From Rhynchopus sp. YZ270_cl-10 (taxonomy: Eukaryota > Euglenozoa > Diplonemea > Diplonemida > Diplonemidae), in NCBI GenBank assembly GCA_964035575.1, contig OZ037912.1, forward strand, positions 682,001 to 746,000: 64,000 bases of DNA. Reading direction: 5' to 3'. The notes under the pieces are model-generated. The model did not search any database and had not been told where the DNA came from. It saw only the letters and a program-made list of their open reading frames with translations. Every line of letters starts with the position of its first letter. The stretch's first letter is position 1. A program made the translations under genes and the position numbers. Below are positions 1 to 8,991 of the stretch, piece by piece.

Positions 1-1491
1 ATATGTCCATTAATAATTTAAAAAAACCATTGCGATGCAAACTGATGTAGCAGCTAGTCCAGCTCAACTTATCAACGAAAAAAATTAGGGTTATCTTGCA
101 AAAAAAGGCTTTTTTTTTTCCCCTTTTGCAACTGACACGCTGGAGAAGCCCTGGCTAAACATGGCGTGTTAGGGGAAATATAACTGCCGCACAGATGCTA
201 TGTATAATCAGAGACCCCACCCGATATTGTTTTCACTTTACTCTTTTTGTGCTCCGCCACCGACACTCCTATTTTCTGTACTTCAGGCAATAATCATAAT
301 CACACACTGACACAATCCGCGTGTGCTGGAAACAGCTTTTCTCAAAAAAAAAAAGTATAGTATAGTGGAGCACACTCTAGGGTGGCTACACTAATACAAC
401 CAAGTTTTCAAAAAAAAGAAAAAGGAGTGTCGGCAGATGGAAGCATGCAATGCAACAACTGTAGAGATTTAATCAAGCGAAACGGATATATTTAGATGTG
501 TGCATGAGAGGGAAGGCACCTCATCTTCAAAATTTCTTTATTTTTAGTGCCCCGCCCCAGAGGCGTTTGCACTATCAACTTTCACCCTCTTTTTTTTATT
601 TATTGCAATCCCTTTGGGTGCTTGCCGTAAGAAGACAGAGGGGCAACTATCGCCCCCAATCTTTTTTGTGGGTAGAAAGGCAAACTCAAAATCAGTTTAG
701 TGGACACCCTTTCTGTTAGCCGGCAGGATCCTTATGTTTTCATCCGAGATGGCTGGCATTCCCAGTTTCCTAGGGGGGTGCTCATGGCTTCGCAAGGCTA
801 GGGGCTCCAGCAGGTCCCTCCACACAGTGTTTTTTAAAGTGTGCCTGCCTTTTTCAGCACTCAGGGGGGGTGCCTTCCCAGCGAGTAAGAGCTTGGGGCT
901 TGCGGCCTTAGTTGCATGGGATGTTGGTTGGGAGAAAGGGGAAGGTATGATTGGTTCTGGACTTTGGGGGGAGGGGGGGGGGTTTTTTTTGAGATGTGTA
1001 CAGTGCTGATGTTAATTTTTTTGTTGGTATGTCAGGCTAGATGAGATGTTATGTTTCAAAGCATGTCATGAATCATGTCATATAATATGTCACCAAACAC
1101 CTTAACATCATCACCGTGTGTGTGTGTGTGTGTGCTCGAGAGGGCACATTCATCTGACAAGATTTTTTTTTTTCCCTGGTGCCTTTGTTTTTCCTTTTTT
1201 TTTATTTGATTGTGATCAAAAAGTGACGAAGCGAGGAGAGCACATCGCACCCTGTCCTCATAGTTAGTTTCGTCTCAGTATTTCCCATCCCTCCCACCCC
1301 CCTTTTGCTTTTTGTTTTGTATTTTTTATTTTACGGATAGTGTATAAAGCCACCTAGAAATTCGTTTCCTCCTTTTTCAATTCCTATGTGTCTCGCCGTG
1401 CAAGATTGCGGTTTCTTCTTTTGTTTTGTTTTTTTTTCACCCATTACTCAAAGCCCCCTCCGCCCAAGGCTATTTCCCCCACCCCCGTATA
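1..1491. other. AT-rich intergenic DNA with simple repeats
   Basis: No convincing gene is visible. The stretch holds A and T homopolymers, a GT microsatellite near 1115-1135, a copy of the short dispersed repeat with core GGTGGCTACACTAATACAAC near 361-411, and a weak GAGGCGTTTGCACT-type repeat near 552-590. The short open frames here encode low-complexity peptides without recognisable domains and look like chance. Confidence 0.6.
361..411 (+). repeat. Short dispersed repeat family A, copy 1
   Basis: About 50 bp running from TATAGTGGAG to CAACCAAGTTTTCA and followed by an A-rich tract. The other copies are at 2234-2302 (minus strand), 6725-6768, 21757-21803, 27194-27226 plus 28190-28210 (split by an inserted element), and 35479-35525. 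The right part, ACACTAATACAACCAAG, is almost invariant, while the left part has two variants (GAGCACACTCTAGGGTGG and GAGTTCATCCTCGGGTG). The A-rich 3' side and apparently variable 5' ends resemble a retroposed short RNA, but no pol III promoter box is evident. Confidence 0.8.
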
Positions 1492-1712
1492 CACGACGGT
1501 GAAATAAATGACATGACATGAGCCTTTTACATATGAAACAACATATAAACAGCAGTGGCATGTGCCACGTGTAAATGACATGTACTCACAGGTCATTTTA
1601 CCTATGACACATGTCACTTTGCATCTCACTTTGCATGTAAAATGACATGTGCTTTACATGAAAAAAAAATTATATGTAAAGCACATGTCATATCATTTAC
1701 TTCACCGTCGTG
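1492..1712. mobile_element. Tc1/mariner-like non-autonomous element (221 bp)
   Basis: The terminal inverted repeat starts CACGACGGTGAA and continues for about 25 bp with one or two mismatches (AAATAAATGACATG on the left, AAGTAAATGATATG on the right). Both sides are flanked by TA, the TSD of Tc1/mariner elements. The interior is made of repeated ACATGTCAT and TTTACATG motifs and could fold on itself, and it has no coding capacity. Because TA is common in AT-rich DNA, the class assignment rests mainly on the clean inverted repeat. Confidence 0.65.
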
Positions 1713-2029
1713 TATTTTTCGTTCAAAGTGCAATACCTAATCCTTTTTTGTAAAGATGTCTGTGCACGAGAAAAAGCACATTCGTGTTTTTATTATACTT
1801 TTTCTCCTTTCACTTTGAACCCCAGGAGTTCCATGGGAGGTCTTTCTGCTCTCTCTTCTCCAAACAGAGAGGAACCCACCCCCACCCCGGGGTTATTCCA
1901 GTGACCATGTAGAGAAGCTTTGTGCAACTACGTTCCTTTAAAATGTCAGAATATGTGCACATTCACAGGTCGAACCCCAACTAACAAAATCTTTAAAAAA
2001 AAAATCCCCCCTTTTTTTTTGTGCTTTCA

Positions 2030-2080
2030 TCCAGCTGGCATCGTGGGTCAGCGGGAGGTGCCTGCATCAATAACTTCACT
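2030..2080 (+). repeat. Short dispersed repeat family B, degenerate copy
   Basis: This 50-bp stretch reads like the better preserved copies at 5130-5195 and 29462-29525, with core GGGTCAG..GGAGGTGCCTGCATCAA. All copies are preceded by an 'atccrgmtggctggcat'-like segment and followed by a pyrimidine-rich tail. Function unknown. Confidence 0.6.
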
Positions 2081-2100
2081 TTTTTTTCCTTCTTCTTCCT

Positions 2101-2140
2101 AGTGCCTGCGTCCGCCGATGAACGATGAGGCGTTTGACAC
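2101..2140 (+). repeat. Short dispersed repeat family C copy
   Basis: The core is GCGTCCGCCGATGAACGATG followed by AGGCGTTTG. A closely similar copy lies at 28506-28556, and weaker ones at 39364-39402, 38808-38850, 59595-59630 and inside dynein intron 2 (52862-52912). Most copies are followed by CACTTTCAACTTCTCTC and a long T run. Confidence 0.65.
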
Positions 2141-2156
2141 AAACAAAAAATCCTAA

Positions 2157-2989
2157 GGGCAGAACAACTTTTTATTTTGGTTCTCGTTATTTGGGGATCC
2201 CAAAATCGTGCGCGCGTGCGCAAATAATAAGTTCTTTCACTGAATATAAGTTTTTTGAAAACTTGGTTGTATTGGTGTGTAGCCACCCTAGAGTGTGCCC
2301 CACTATGGGGTGGCTACACGCTAAAGTTTTTTTTGACGAAGTAGTTTCAGGAACAATGAGGGGTTGGCAGGCCTGAGGGGTTGGGTTGGTTACAGGGATT
2401 AAATTTTCACGACTTTTCTTCGGTACAGTTTTGCCATGCTTTTTCGGGGCCCATCTCTAAAAGGGTCACACAGGGCATACCTAACTCAGTAGTCCCCTGT
2501 CCGGATGCTGAAAACATGAAAGTGCTCGAAAACACCGGCATTTGCATTTTCGGAATCCGTCCGTTGTGTGATGGGGTCAATTTGCCGAAATGGACAAGTT
2601 CTTGGTTTTGGTCAAAATCCATGTAAAGAGGGCCAAGTAAATACCACAACCCAGATTTTCTCACCCTGATGCTGAAAACATGAAAATGCCCGAAAACACC
2701 GGCATTTGCATTTCCGGAATCCGCCCGTTCTGTGGTGGGGGATATACAGAAAAATGGACACAATTTCAGTGACTAAAATTTTCACAAAATATGAACCCAT
2801 ACCCAAATGGGTAAAGGCAGCCAAACTTCTTGAGCTTACCTGTCTTACGGTCGTCATCCCCTTGTACTCTACAGTACCCCGTCCCCCTTGTACTGGTCAA
2901 AACTTATTCTCCAAAAACTTATTTTTCCCCCAAATCTCAAAAAAAGGTGCGCGCGCAAACGAGAACCAAAATATAAAGTTGTTCTGCCC
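2157..2989. mobile_element. Non-autonomous DNA transposon, GGG-TIR with TAA duplication (833 bp)
   Basis: The left end GGGCAGAACAACTTTT continues into a TATTTTGGTTCTCG segment. It is mirrored at the right end, where the strand reads CGAGAACCAAAATATAAAG and then GTTGTTCTGCCC. Both sides are flanked by TAA (2154-2156 and 2990-2992). A 3-bp TWA duplication with G-rich termini is typical of PIF/Harbinger, but no transposase is present to prove it. The element contains a minus-strand family A repeat (2234-2302) and two copies of a CGGAATCCGYCCG-type unit (about 2510-2610 and 2690-2740), which it shares with the element at 27227-28189. Confidence 0.75.
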
Positions 2990-3001
2990 TAAACAGGGAA
3001 C

Positions 3002-3840
3002 GTGTATATTTGCATAAAAAAACATGGCAAATGCACTATTCCAATAGTTAAAGCAAAAGAAGACCGTCGTTTTGTGGATATTTTCAAAAACAAAAGAACC
3101 AAAGAAGAAAAACCAAAAAAAAAAAAAAAAAAGAAACAATGTGCGCTGTGTAGTAATACCAAACAAACTGTCTCGCCTGCCAAGTGGGGGTTTAGTTTAA
3201 AAAAACACCCGCTGGCAAGAGTAAGCTTCAAGTACACAGAGCATCGTGTTTGGAGAGAAAAAAAAAAACACCCAAATCTGCATCTATCCCGTTGAATGAA
3301 TACAGAACCCGTCTTTGGACAGGTGATTGTCGAAACTTCAAGAAAAAGAAAACAACAACAACAAACAAACAAAAAAAAACAAACAAAATGACGCACAATT
3401 TCTGAATGTGTGCCAGAACAAAAAAGGGGTATTCAGTAGCTCGCCTTTTTTTCTTTTCTTCCACGGTTCACCCGTCAAATTCGTTCCTCCTCTTCCTCTG
3501 GAAAAAACTCTATCATTCTTTCACAAAAAAAAAAATCTCTAAAAATCACTTTCTTTTTATTTCAAGGTGACTAAGCGCGGGAGGTAAATACATTGTTCCG
3601 ACCTTTCTTCTGTGTCCAAAAACAAAAAAAACAAAAAAGAACCCCTCCCCTCATGCCCTCCCTCTTGACAACCTCCTTATCACCACTATCACCACTTCCA
3701 ACAGAATTGTACCGCATTCCCTTTTTTCCTTTTTTTTTTAACCACCTACTTTCCCCTTTCCCCTTTTTGTATTTTTTTTTTCCAAAGTGGCTGCGCACGA
3801 GAAGCTTGAGGCCATTTTATAAACTTTTTCCTCTCTCTCT
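3002..3840. other. AT-rich intergenic DNA with repeat remnants
   Basis: This stretch contains many A and T runs, a repeat around 3304-3345 whose core GACAGGTGATTGTCGAA recurs at 35661-35700 and 59930-59972, and a degenerate copy of the GGTGACTAAGCACGAG repeat around 3785-3826. A CT-rich tract runs from 3827 to the next start codon and is probably part of that gene's leader. No gene is supported. Confidence 0.55.
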
Positions 3841-3872
3841 CTCTCACCCTCCGTTGCTTCATCTCTTCTCTT

Positions 3873-4925
3873 ATGTCCGAGGCGACGGTTCCTGATGTGC
3901 AGGCTACTGATCTGGTGGACGAAGAACTTCGGGATGTGATACTTGCATTGGGCGAAACACGCAACTGGGGTGACAAAGACAACCAGGCTGTAATGCGCAA
4001 ACTTCGTGCAATCAAGGCTACGACTGTTCCACGGGTTAAGACCCTCCTCAACTCTAATCAAATCAATGGTGCATTGCGGCGCAATGGGTTTAAAGCGTTG
4101 AGTGCGGACACTATTGGCACACTGAGCCGGGTGTTGAAATGCAAGGGCAGCGTTTGTGGGGTGCTGCGCAGCGACTCCGAACCGGCTACGGATTTGGATC
4201 TCTCCGTCTACGAGCCTGAGGTGGCGTCTATCCTGGAGCATTCCAGGTGGTCAGCAGGCAGATCAGGCTCGCATAAAGTTGATGTGGCCTCGCCCCGAAG
4301 GGTAGGACCTCCCGCCACCGCCCGACAAAACGTAGCTGTGCTAATGCGATTCCCCATCCACAACACTACCCCACCCCCCAGCACCTATCCTGATTTTATG
4401 GAGGTCCCCATCATCTCCACGGAAGCCAAGTGGCATGTCATTCACGTCCCCCTTTCTTCGATTTTTTTTTACCAAGCGACGGTAGCCTCATCGTTTTCTT
4501 GCGGGTTGAGTTTGCAGTTTTCGATAAACCAGTTGAGGTTGGGGGAGGTGACGCCAGAATCGATGCCGTTGATTTATGTGTTGTTGATGGATGGGCGGTT
4601 GTACGGGATGGGGACAAGGAGGTTGGTGTGCTTTCACCATGTATGGGGCGAGACCGACCCGCATCGGTCCATCCCAGTGTTGTTTTGTGGAAAGCGCTGC
4701 GTAAGCTCCATTGCGAACGAGGACCCGTTTGTCGTGCACGGGATCTGCTTTCTCTGGTTGGAAGGCACCGCGCAAAAGTCTTTCAAACGTCCAACATGCA
4801 CCCTCCCACCATCTTCCGCTGAAAACCTACTTAAAGCATACGACCGTGCCATTCAACCCATCGCAAAGGGCGAAAACTTAATGTATCCCAAGCGTGGGGA
4901 TGTGGAGCCCCGAGGTTCCCCGTAA
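3873..4925 (+). CDS. Hypothetical protein (350 aa)
   Basis: This is an uninterrupted 350-codon frame from an ATG placed directly after a CT-rich leader, ending in TAA. I do not recognise a family. The first ~130 residues are acidic and helical-looking (DLVDEELRDVILALGETRNW near residues 13-32), with a small Lys/Arg-rich stretch near residues 45-60. The rest is richer in Cys, Phe and Trp and has no repeats or clear membrane segments. A T run in codons for Ile-Phe-Phe near residue 197 and proline-rich codons before it make an unrecognised intron around 4298-4500 possible, so the C-terminal half is less certain. The nearest downstream structure is a transposon, so the context gives no functional hint. 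Confidence 0.55.
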   Translation: MSEATVPDVQATDLVDEELRDVILALGETRNWGDKDNQAVMRKLRAIKATTVPRVKTLLNSNQINGALRRNGFKALSADTIGTLSRVLKCKGSVCGVLRSDSEPATDLDLSVYEPEVASILEHSRWSAGRSGSHKVDVASPRRVGPPATARQNVAVLMRFPIHNTTPPPSTYPDFMEVPIISTEAKWHVIHVPLSSIFFYQATVASSFSCGLSLQFSINQLRLGEVTPESMPLIYVLLMDGRLYGMGTRRLVCFHHVWGETDPHRSIPVLFCGKRCVSSIANEDPFVVHGICFLWLEGTAQKSFKRPTCTLPPSSAENLLKAYDRAIQPIAKGENLMYPKRGDVEPRGSP

Positions 4926-5793
4926 TTTTCCGATTTGACACAGCAATCGGGGAGCCCAAAAAATACTAGCGTTAAGTGACACCGATGAGTTGAGTGGCGC
5001 ATTTAAAAACCAAAAAAAAAGCCCATAAGACATTTTGTTGAGAGAACGAGAGCGGTTGTGCAACCGCCCTCGTCATTAGGTTTCCTTTTTTACATCTACT
5101 GTTGTAGGCTGCAGGGTACTTCTGTCTTTCATCCGGATGGCTGGCATCGTACGTGGGTCAGTCGGAGGTGCCTGCATCAACAACCACAGTTTTGCTTGCG
5201 ATGCCAGCGTTGCACTCTGCTATAAAATACAGAATGACTGTCTGGTTCAAGCTTAACCCTGAATTAGATTATTTGTATTTTTGCTGATTTTTTTTTTTTT
5301 TTTTTGTCAACAAACACAAAAAAAACAAAGCAAGGGTACTTCTTTAGCACCCTCTGTACCTTCTTTTCATTGAAAAAGAATGTATATGAAACATTTTTTT
5401 TTTTTTAAATCAAGGTACTCAGGGTTTTATATAGGAATTTTTTCCTGAACAAACAGGGGCAAAAACTGTATAAAAGTCTGAAGGTACTTGACAATAGGAA
5501 ATAGAAACGACGGAAGGTGCGTGCCCGCCAGCTTGTGTTTTCTCACTCATTATTTTTTCTCACTCATACAACACACACTTCAGCGAAAAAACACAACAAG
5601 CTTGCGGAGCGATAAACGAAAAAGTTGTTTTTCATTGTTTTCTTTTTATTAAGAACCGGAAGTTGGTTTCTATTTTGTATTTTGCTCCTTTAATAATACT
5701 TTTCGACTAAGCCCTCCAGGTGCTCTTTACAGAGGCTCTACCGGAGAGAACACGGGAGAACCCATCCACACAACTAACCCCCGAAGGAAAGGT
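4926..5793. other. Intergenic DNA with two short dispersed repeats
   Basis: No gene is seen. The stretch contains family B (5130-5195) and a copy of another family around 5336-5400 (TACCTTCTTTTCATTG, then GAATGTATATGAAACA), which recurs at 20407-20455 and 33893-33952. The remainder is homopolymer-rich. Confidence 0.6.
5130..5195 (+). repeat. Short dispersed repeat family B, good copy
   Basis: It reads ATCCGGATGGCTGGCAT, then GTGGGTCAGTCGGAGGTGC and CTGCATCAACAACC. The copy at 29462-29525 differs at only a few positions, and a degenerate copy is at 2030-2080. No recognisable RNA polymerase III boxes, so a SINE label is unproven. Confidence 0.7.
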
Positions 5794-6099
5794 TTAGGGT
5801 AGCACAATTTTTGTTCTTGTTTGTTCCGGGTCCCCCTCCCCTAAAAATCTGTACGCACGCAAAAAAAAAAAAAAAAAATGTGATGAGGGCAGTATATATT
5901 TTGGGCCGGTTGGGGGGGTCAGTTTTTCCCAGCTGAGCTGGGTTTTGAGGTGTTTCCTCGGCGATGGGTGGTTGGGTCGGGGAGCCGGGGTAGGGAGTGG
6001 GGGTCACTGGGCGAAAAATGTCACGTTGTTCACTCAACCCAACCGTGCTCTGAATATTCTTTCATTTAAAGAGGGAGAAATATTTGTGGCGTAAGCAAA

Positions 6100-6395
6100 A
6101 GCAGGAATTTTTGTTCAAGGACGGGCTGTACTACGCCACAACTCTGTGCCTCGCTTCCCGACGCCGTGATGACGCTGATCGCAGCAGTGCCTCTGGGGAC
6201 TGCAGAGGTTGAGCGGGTCTTCTCCCGGCCCAAGAGTACGCTGACGTCTGAGCGCAATTTGCTGTCAGACGAGCTCCTCAACGCGTTGATTCGCGTGCAG
6301 TGTTCTGGTCCAGAGACACTCAGTGTCAAAGAGCTGAATGACACCATGCGACTTCGCAAACAATGGTGCCCAACAGACAAAGTTCTGGAAATGTG
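6100..6395 (+). pseudogene. hAT transposase C-terminal (dimerisation) domain fragment
   Basis: The + frame reads MTLIAAVPLGTAEVERVFSR, then PKSTLTSERNLLSDELLNAL. This matches the hallmark of the hAT C-terminal dimerisation domain: a small hydrophobic stretch, a Glu-Arg-Val-Phe-Ser core, then a basic turn, then an Arg-Asn-Leu-Leu segment. In hAT transposases this region folds with the RNase H-like catalytic core and mediates oligomerisation. Only roughly the last 90-100 residues survive; no catalytic core or BED finger lies upstream within the 991-bp element. The first in-frame ATG is internal (6166), so it cannot make a complete transposase. Confidence 0.75.
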
Positions 6396-6724
6396 TTCTC
6401 GTTTTTTAAACTTTTGGGGAAGTTTTTGGTTTTCAGGTTTTCCGAGCTCTACCCTCGCTGTAGTGGGGTCATTTCGGAAAAAAATGGAAAGTTCTTGACT
6501 GATGCAAATTTCGTCATTACCACGAGTTAGTTACTAGGTTAAATGAAACTATGCTTCTGGACTTCCTTTAGCGTGAACCATCCCCTCGAAATTCAAAAAG
6601 GGGGTCCTAAACCTGGAACTTTTGCAATTTTGGTCAAGGTGCATTTTTGGCTGCAAAATGCAAGGGGAAAGTAAAGTGCCCTATGGGTTTCGCGGGTTGA
6701 CGAGCATGCAGTACCCGGAACAAG

Positions 6725-6768
6725 AGCACACTCTAGGGTGGCTACACTAATACAACCAAGTTTTCAAG
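6725..6768 (+). repeat. Family A short repeat inserted into a transposon end
   Basis: Here the family A unit lies between the two halves of the right terminal inverted repeat of the 5797-6787 element. CAAG occurs on both sides (6721-6724 and 6765-6768), consistent with a short target duplication. Removing one interval restores a sequence matching the left end. This shows that the family is mobile as a unit of about 40 bp. Confidence 0.7.
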
Positions 6769-6787
6769 AAAATAAATTGTGCTACCC

Positions 6788-7138
6788 TTACAAGAAAGTT
6801 AAATGATCGTGCGTGACCAATCAAGGTCCCCATCATTTTCTGCTTTGTTGCTCGTTTTCTTTCAGAAAGGGCTCACCCCCTTCGTTTTTTCATATATTTA
6901 TTCGGTTAACTTTAACGCCTAGCACACGAGAGAATAGAGAGAGTCCTCGGTCCATCTCCCATTGGCTAAAAAGGCCTATTACTGTTTGTTTTGTCTTCTG
7001 GGAAAGTCAACGTGTGCTATGCAGAGGTGCCTCCAGGACCTAGCGTGAACTACCCCAAAAAAAAACCCCCCCTGCTAATTTAAAAAGGGATACCCCCTCC
7101 CCCATGAATTTAAACCCTTTTTTTTTTTGGGCCATTCA
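6788..7138. other. Intergenic DNA
   Basis: No gene or clear repeat was recognised. The stretch has a moderately pyrimidine-rich section and ends in a T run next to the following element. Confidence 0.5.
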
Positions 7139-7750
7139 CAGGGTTTTCGCCAGAAATCGCTATTTTTTTTTTTTGGGGGTACCGGCAAAAAAAAGAGGTC
7201 AAAAAAATTTTTCGCGCTCCGCGCGAAAAGGTCCGTTCATTTCAGGTAAATACGTGATGACGTGGGATGGTAATGTACATCAAGAACCAAACCAACCCTT
7301 TTTCTCATGTTTTTGCTACGCCTGCCTTCCCTCAGTACAAGAAGAAACGGCAGTCATAATATCTAAACGTTGTGGCGAAGCCACGGTACGCAACATTTCA
7401 AAAATCGTGACTTAAAATCAAACATTTTTACAGCCAAACTATGGTAGAGGGCTGTGGGATTCCGCTCATAAGTTTTGCGCCGCAGGCGCACGGTACGCTA
7501 CTTTTTCCTTCTCTCGGAACGGCAAGGACCCCACAGAAGCATATTTTCCCCCGATTATGGCCGCAATTGAAAGATTTGCGCCACGTCTTGCCGAGAGGAA
7601 AAAAAAAAGAAGAAAAAAACATTTCCCACTAACCCTAAACCCTCAAGTACCGTTGGGGGTACCGCGGTACCCCCAAAAATCGGGTTTTTTTCCCAAATTT
7701 TTCTTTGGGGGTACCGGCGGTACCCCGGTACCCCCATAGCGAAAACCCTG
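7139..7750. mobile_element. hAT-like non-autonomous element, degenerate target duplication
   Basis: The ends are CAGGGTTTTCGCCAG and TAGCGAAAACCCTG, giving a 12-bp terminal inverted repeat beginning CAGGG as in many hAT elements. The flanks, CATTCA on the left and CATTCT on the right, look like a decayed duplication. Inside are G/C-rich palindromic GGTACCGG motifs and, near 7370-7400, the sequence TGGCGAAGCCACGGTACGC, which also occurs in other transposon interiors of this window (14867-14893 and, inverted, 20888-20913). No coding capacity. Confidence 0.5.
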
Positions 7751-7855
7751 CATTCTTGCATCCAAAAAAAACTCTGAATTTACCAACACCACAAACCAGA
7801 AAAGGAGGAGCAAAAATAAAATTACCCTCTCACCTTAAAAAACTCTCTTTGATAC

Positions 7856-8593
7856 ATGAAGCACATTGTCTTTGATGTGTCGGGTGTGCTGCGGGATACG
7901 AAACAGCTGATATGTCATTCCTATGCTGTGGCCTTTGCAGCGCATGGTGTTGATGTTGCGATCAACCCGGATATGGTGTACAAGCTGCGTGGTTTAGAGC
8001 ACTTCAACCATCTGGGAAACAGCATCCGTCTTTTGGTTGGGACCCGCGGTGACATTCACCCTTCTGCCGTCAGCATGGCCGGGGCGAACAAACTTCTGTT
8101 CGACGAAATGAACGGTCGCCCTGTCAACGACGACCTTGTAGACCAAATCCGCACGACATTCCGCTCCGAATTCGGCCGAGAAGAAAACCGGAGCCACGTT
8201 ACCATGCTTCCTGGGGTCGAGGCTGGGCTGGAGCGGTTGGCCTCAAAATATACCCTGGGGGTGTTGAGCAACTCAAACGAAAGCAGTTTGAAGCGCGATT
8301 TGGGGCACATTGCGCATTATTTTAAGTTTATTGTGAGCGATGCAAATAAGCCTGACCCGACGGTGTTTCTTTCGCAGCTTGCGGAGCACGGTATGCACCC
8401 CTCCGAGGTGTTCTATGTTGGCGACGCTGTCTCAGATATAACCCTCGCCAAAGCATCTGGGAGTATCCCCATCGCGCTCTCTAGTGGCATGGGATGTTCC
8501 AAACACCTCTCTAAGGCGGAGCCCGAACACCTTTTTGCAGATTTCTCCGAAATGACCGAAAGCCTCATGCACTTCAAAGCGTCCTCGTTGTGA
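7856..8593 (+). CDS. HAD-superfamily hydrolase-like protein
   Basis: This is a complete 245-residue intronless gene with ATG after a short CT-rich leader and a TGA stop. It shows the four HAD motifs in order: motif I FDVSGVLRDT with the Asp nucleophile at residue 7; motif II LSNSNES near residue 142; motif III Lys in KPDP near 168; motif IV VGDAVSDITLAK near 188. The region between motifs I and II has the length and helical look of a C1 cap, as in the phosphoglycolate phosphatase/beta-phosphoglucomutase/haloacid dehalogenase subfamily. The residue two after the nucleophile, normally the acid/base Asp in phosphatases, is Ser9. This argues against a standard phosphatase and for a dehalogenase-, phosphonatase- or otherwise specialised activity, or a weak enzyme. 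Substrate unknown; no targeting signal seen, so probably cytosolic. Confidence 0.9.
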   Translation: MKHIVFDVSGVLRDTKQLICHSYAVAFAAHGVDVAINPDMVYKLRGLEHFNHLGNSIRLLVGTRGDIHPSAVSMAGANKLLFDEMNGRPVNDDLVDQIRTTFRSEFGREENRSHVTMLPGVEAGLERLASKYTLGVLSNSNESSLKRDLGHIAHYFKFIVSDANKPDPTVFLSQLAEHGMHPSEVFYVGDAVSDITLAKASGSIPIALSSGMGCSKHLSKAEPEHLFADFSEMTESLMHFKASSL

Positions 8594-8991
8594 GGAAATA
8601 CTCAGGGGGGGGTTTTTTTTTTGGGGGGTGTAGATTTTGTGGAGTTTGTGCAAAAGTCGTGCGAATTAGCGTCAAATTTACCCCTTTTTTTGTGGCTAGC
8701 CTTTTTGTACTTTGTGTGCTGCTTTTTTGTGTTTCGTCTCTGACGAGAGAAACCATGTGTGGGAGAGGGAGAGGGGTTTTTTTGGAGGGGGGGAGTAATA
8801 GATGGTACTCAGATCAAATAGCCTGACGGGGCTACTGTATATTTTTTTTTAGTCTAAAAAAAATCAAAAAAAAAAAAAAGTGTTGTTTATTCTTTCTTCC
8901 GCTGTCTCTTTGACTATGTGTGCAGAGGCCCATCTGCCACCTTAACTCTCAAAACTGCAGGAACGATCACGTATTTCACCGAGTGCACAGG
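8594..8991. promoter_or_regulatory. Intergenic leader with possible 3' splice site before the cyclase-like gene
   Basis: This gap between the HAD gene and the first cyclase-like gene contains G runs, T runs and a pyrimidine tract ending in TGTGTGCAG at about 8923, with a second CTGCAG at 8960. These look like 3' splice acceptors, so the first cyclase-like gene may have a 5' untranslated intron. This is a guess from sequence only. Confidence 0.35.

Larger units (their letters stand above)
5797..6787. mobile_element. Non-autonomous DNA transposon, GGG-TIR with TTA duplication, carrying hAT coding remnant
   Basis: The left end GGGTAGCACAATTT is mirrored by AAATTGTGCTACCC at the right, with TTA flanking both sides (5794-5796 and 6788-6790). 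The inverted repeat continues inward as TTGTTCCGGGT on the left and ACCCGGAACAA on the right, but on the right it is split by a family A short repeat (6725-6768). The interior holds a piece encoding a hAT-type dimerisation domain (6100-6395). The 3-bp TWA duplication resembles PIF/Harbinger, whereas hAT elements make 8-bp duplications. The coding piece is therefore probably captured or the remains of an older insertion. Confidence 0.7.

Noticed and set aside
8920-8991. Upstream GTG as start of cyclase-like copy 1
   Set aside because: The first ATG at 8992 is shared with copy 2, and the upstream in-frame stretch is not part of the duplicated coding region and looks like leader or intron.
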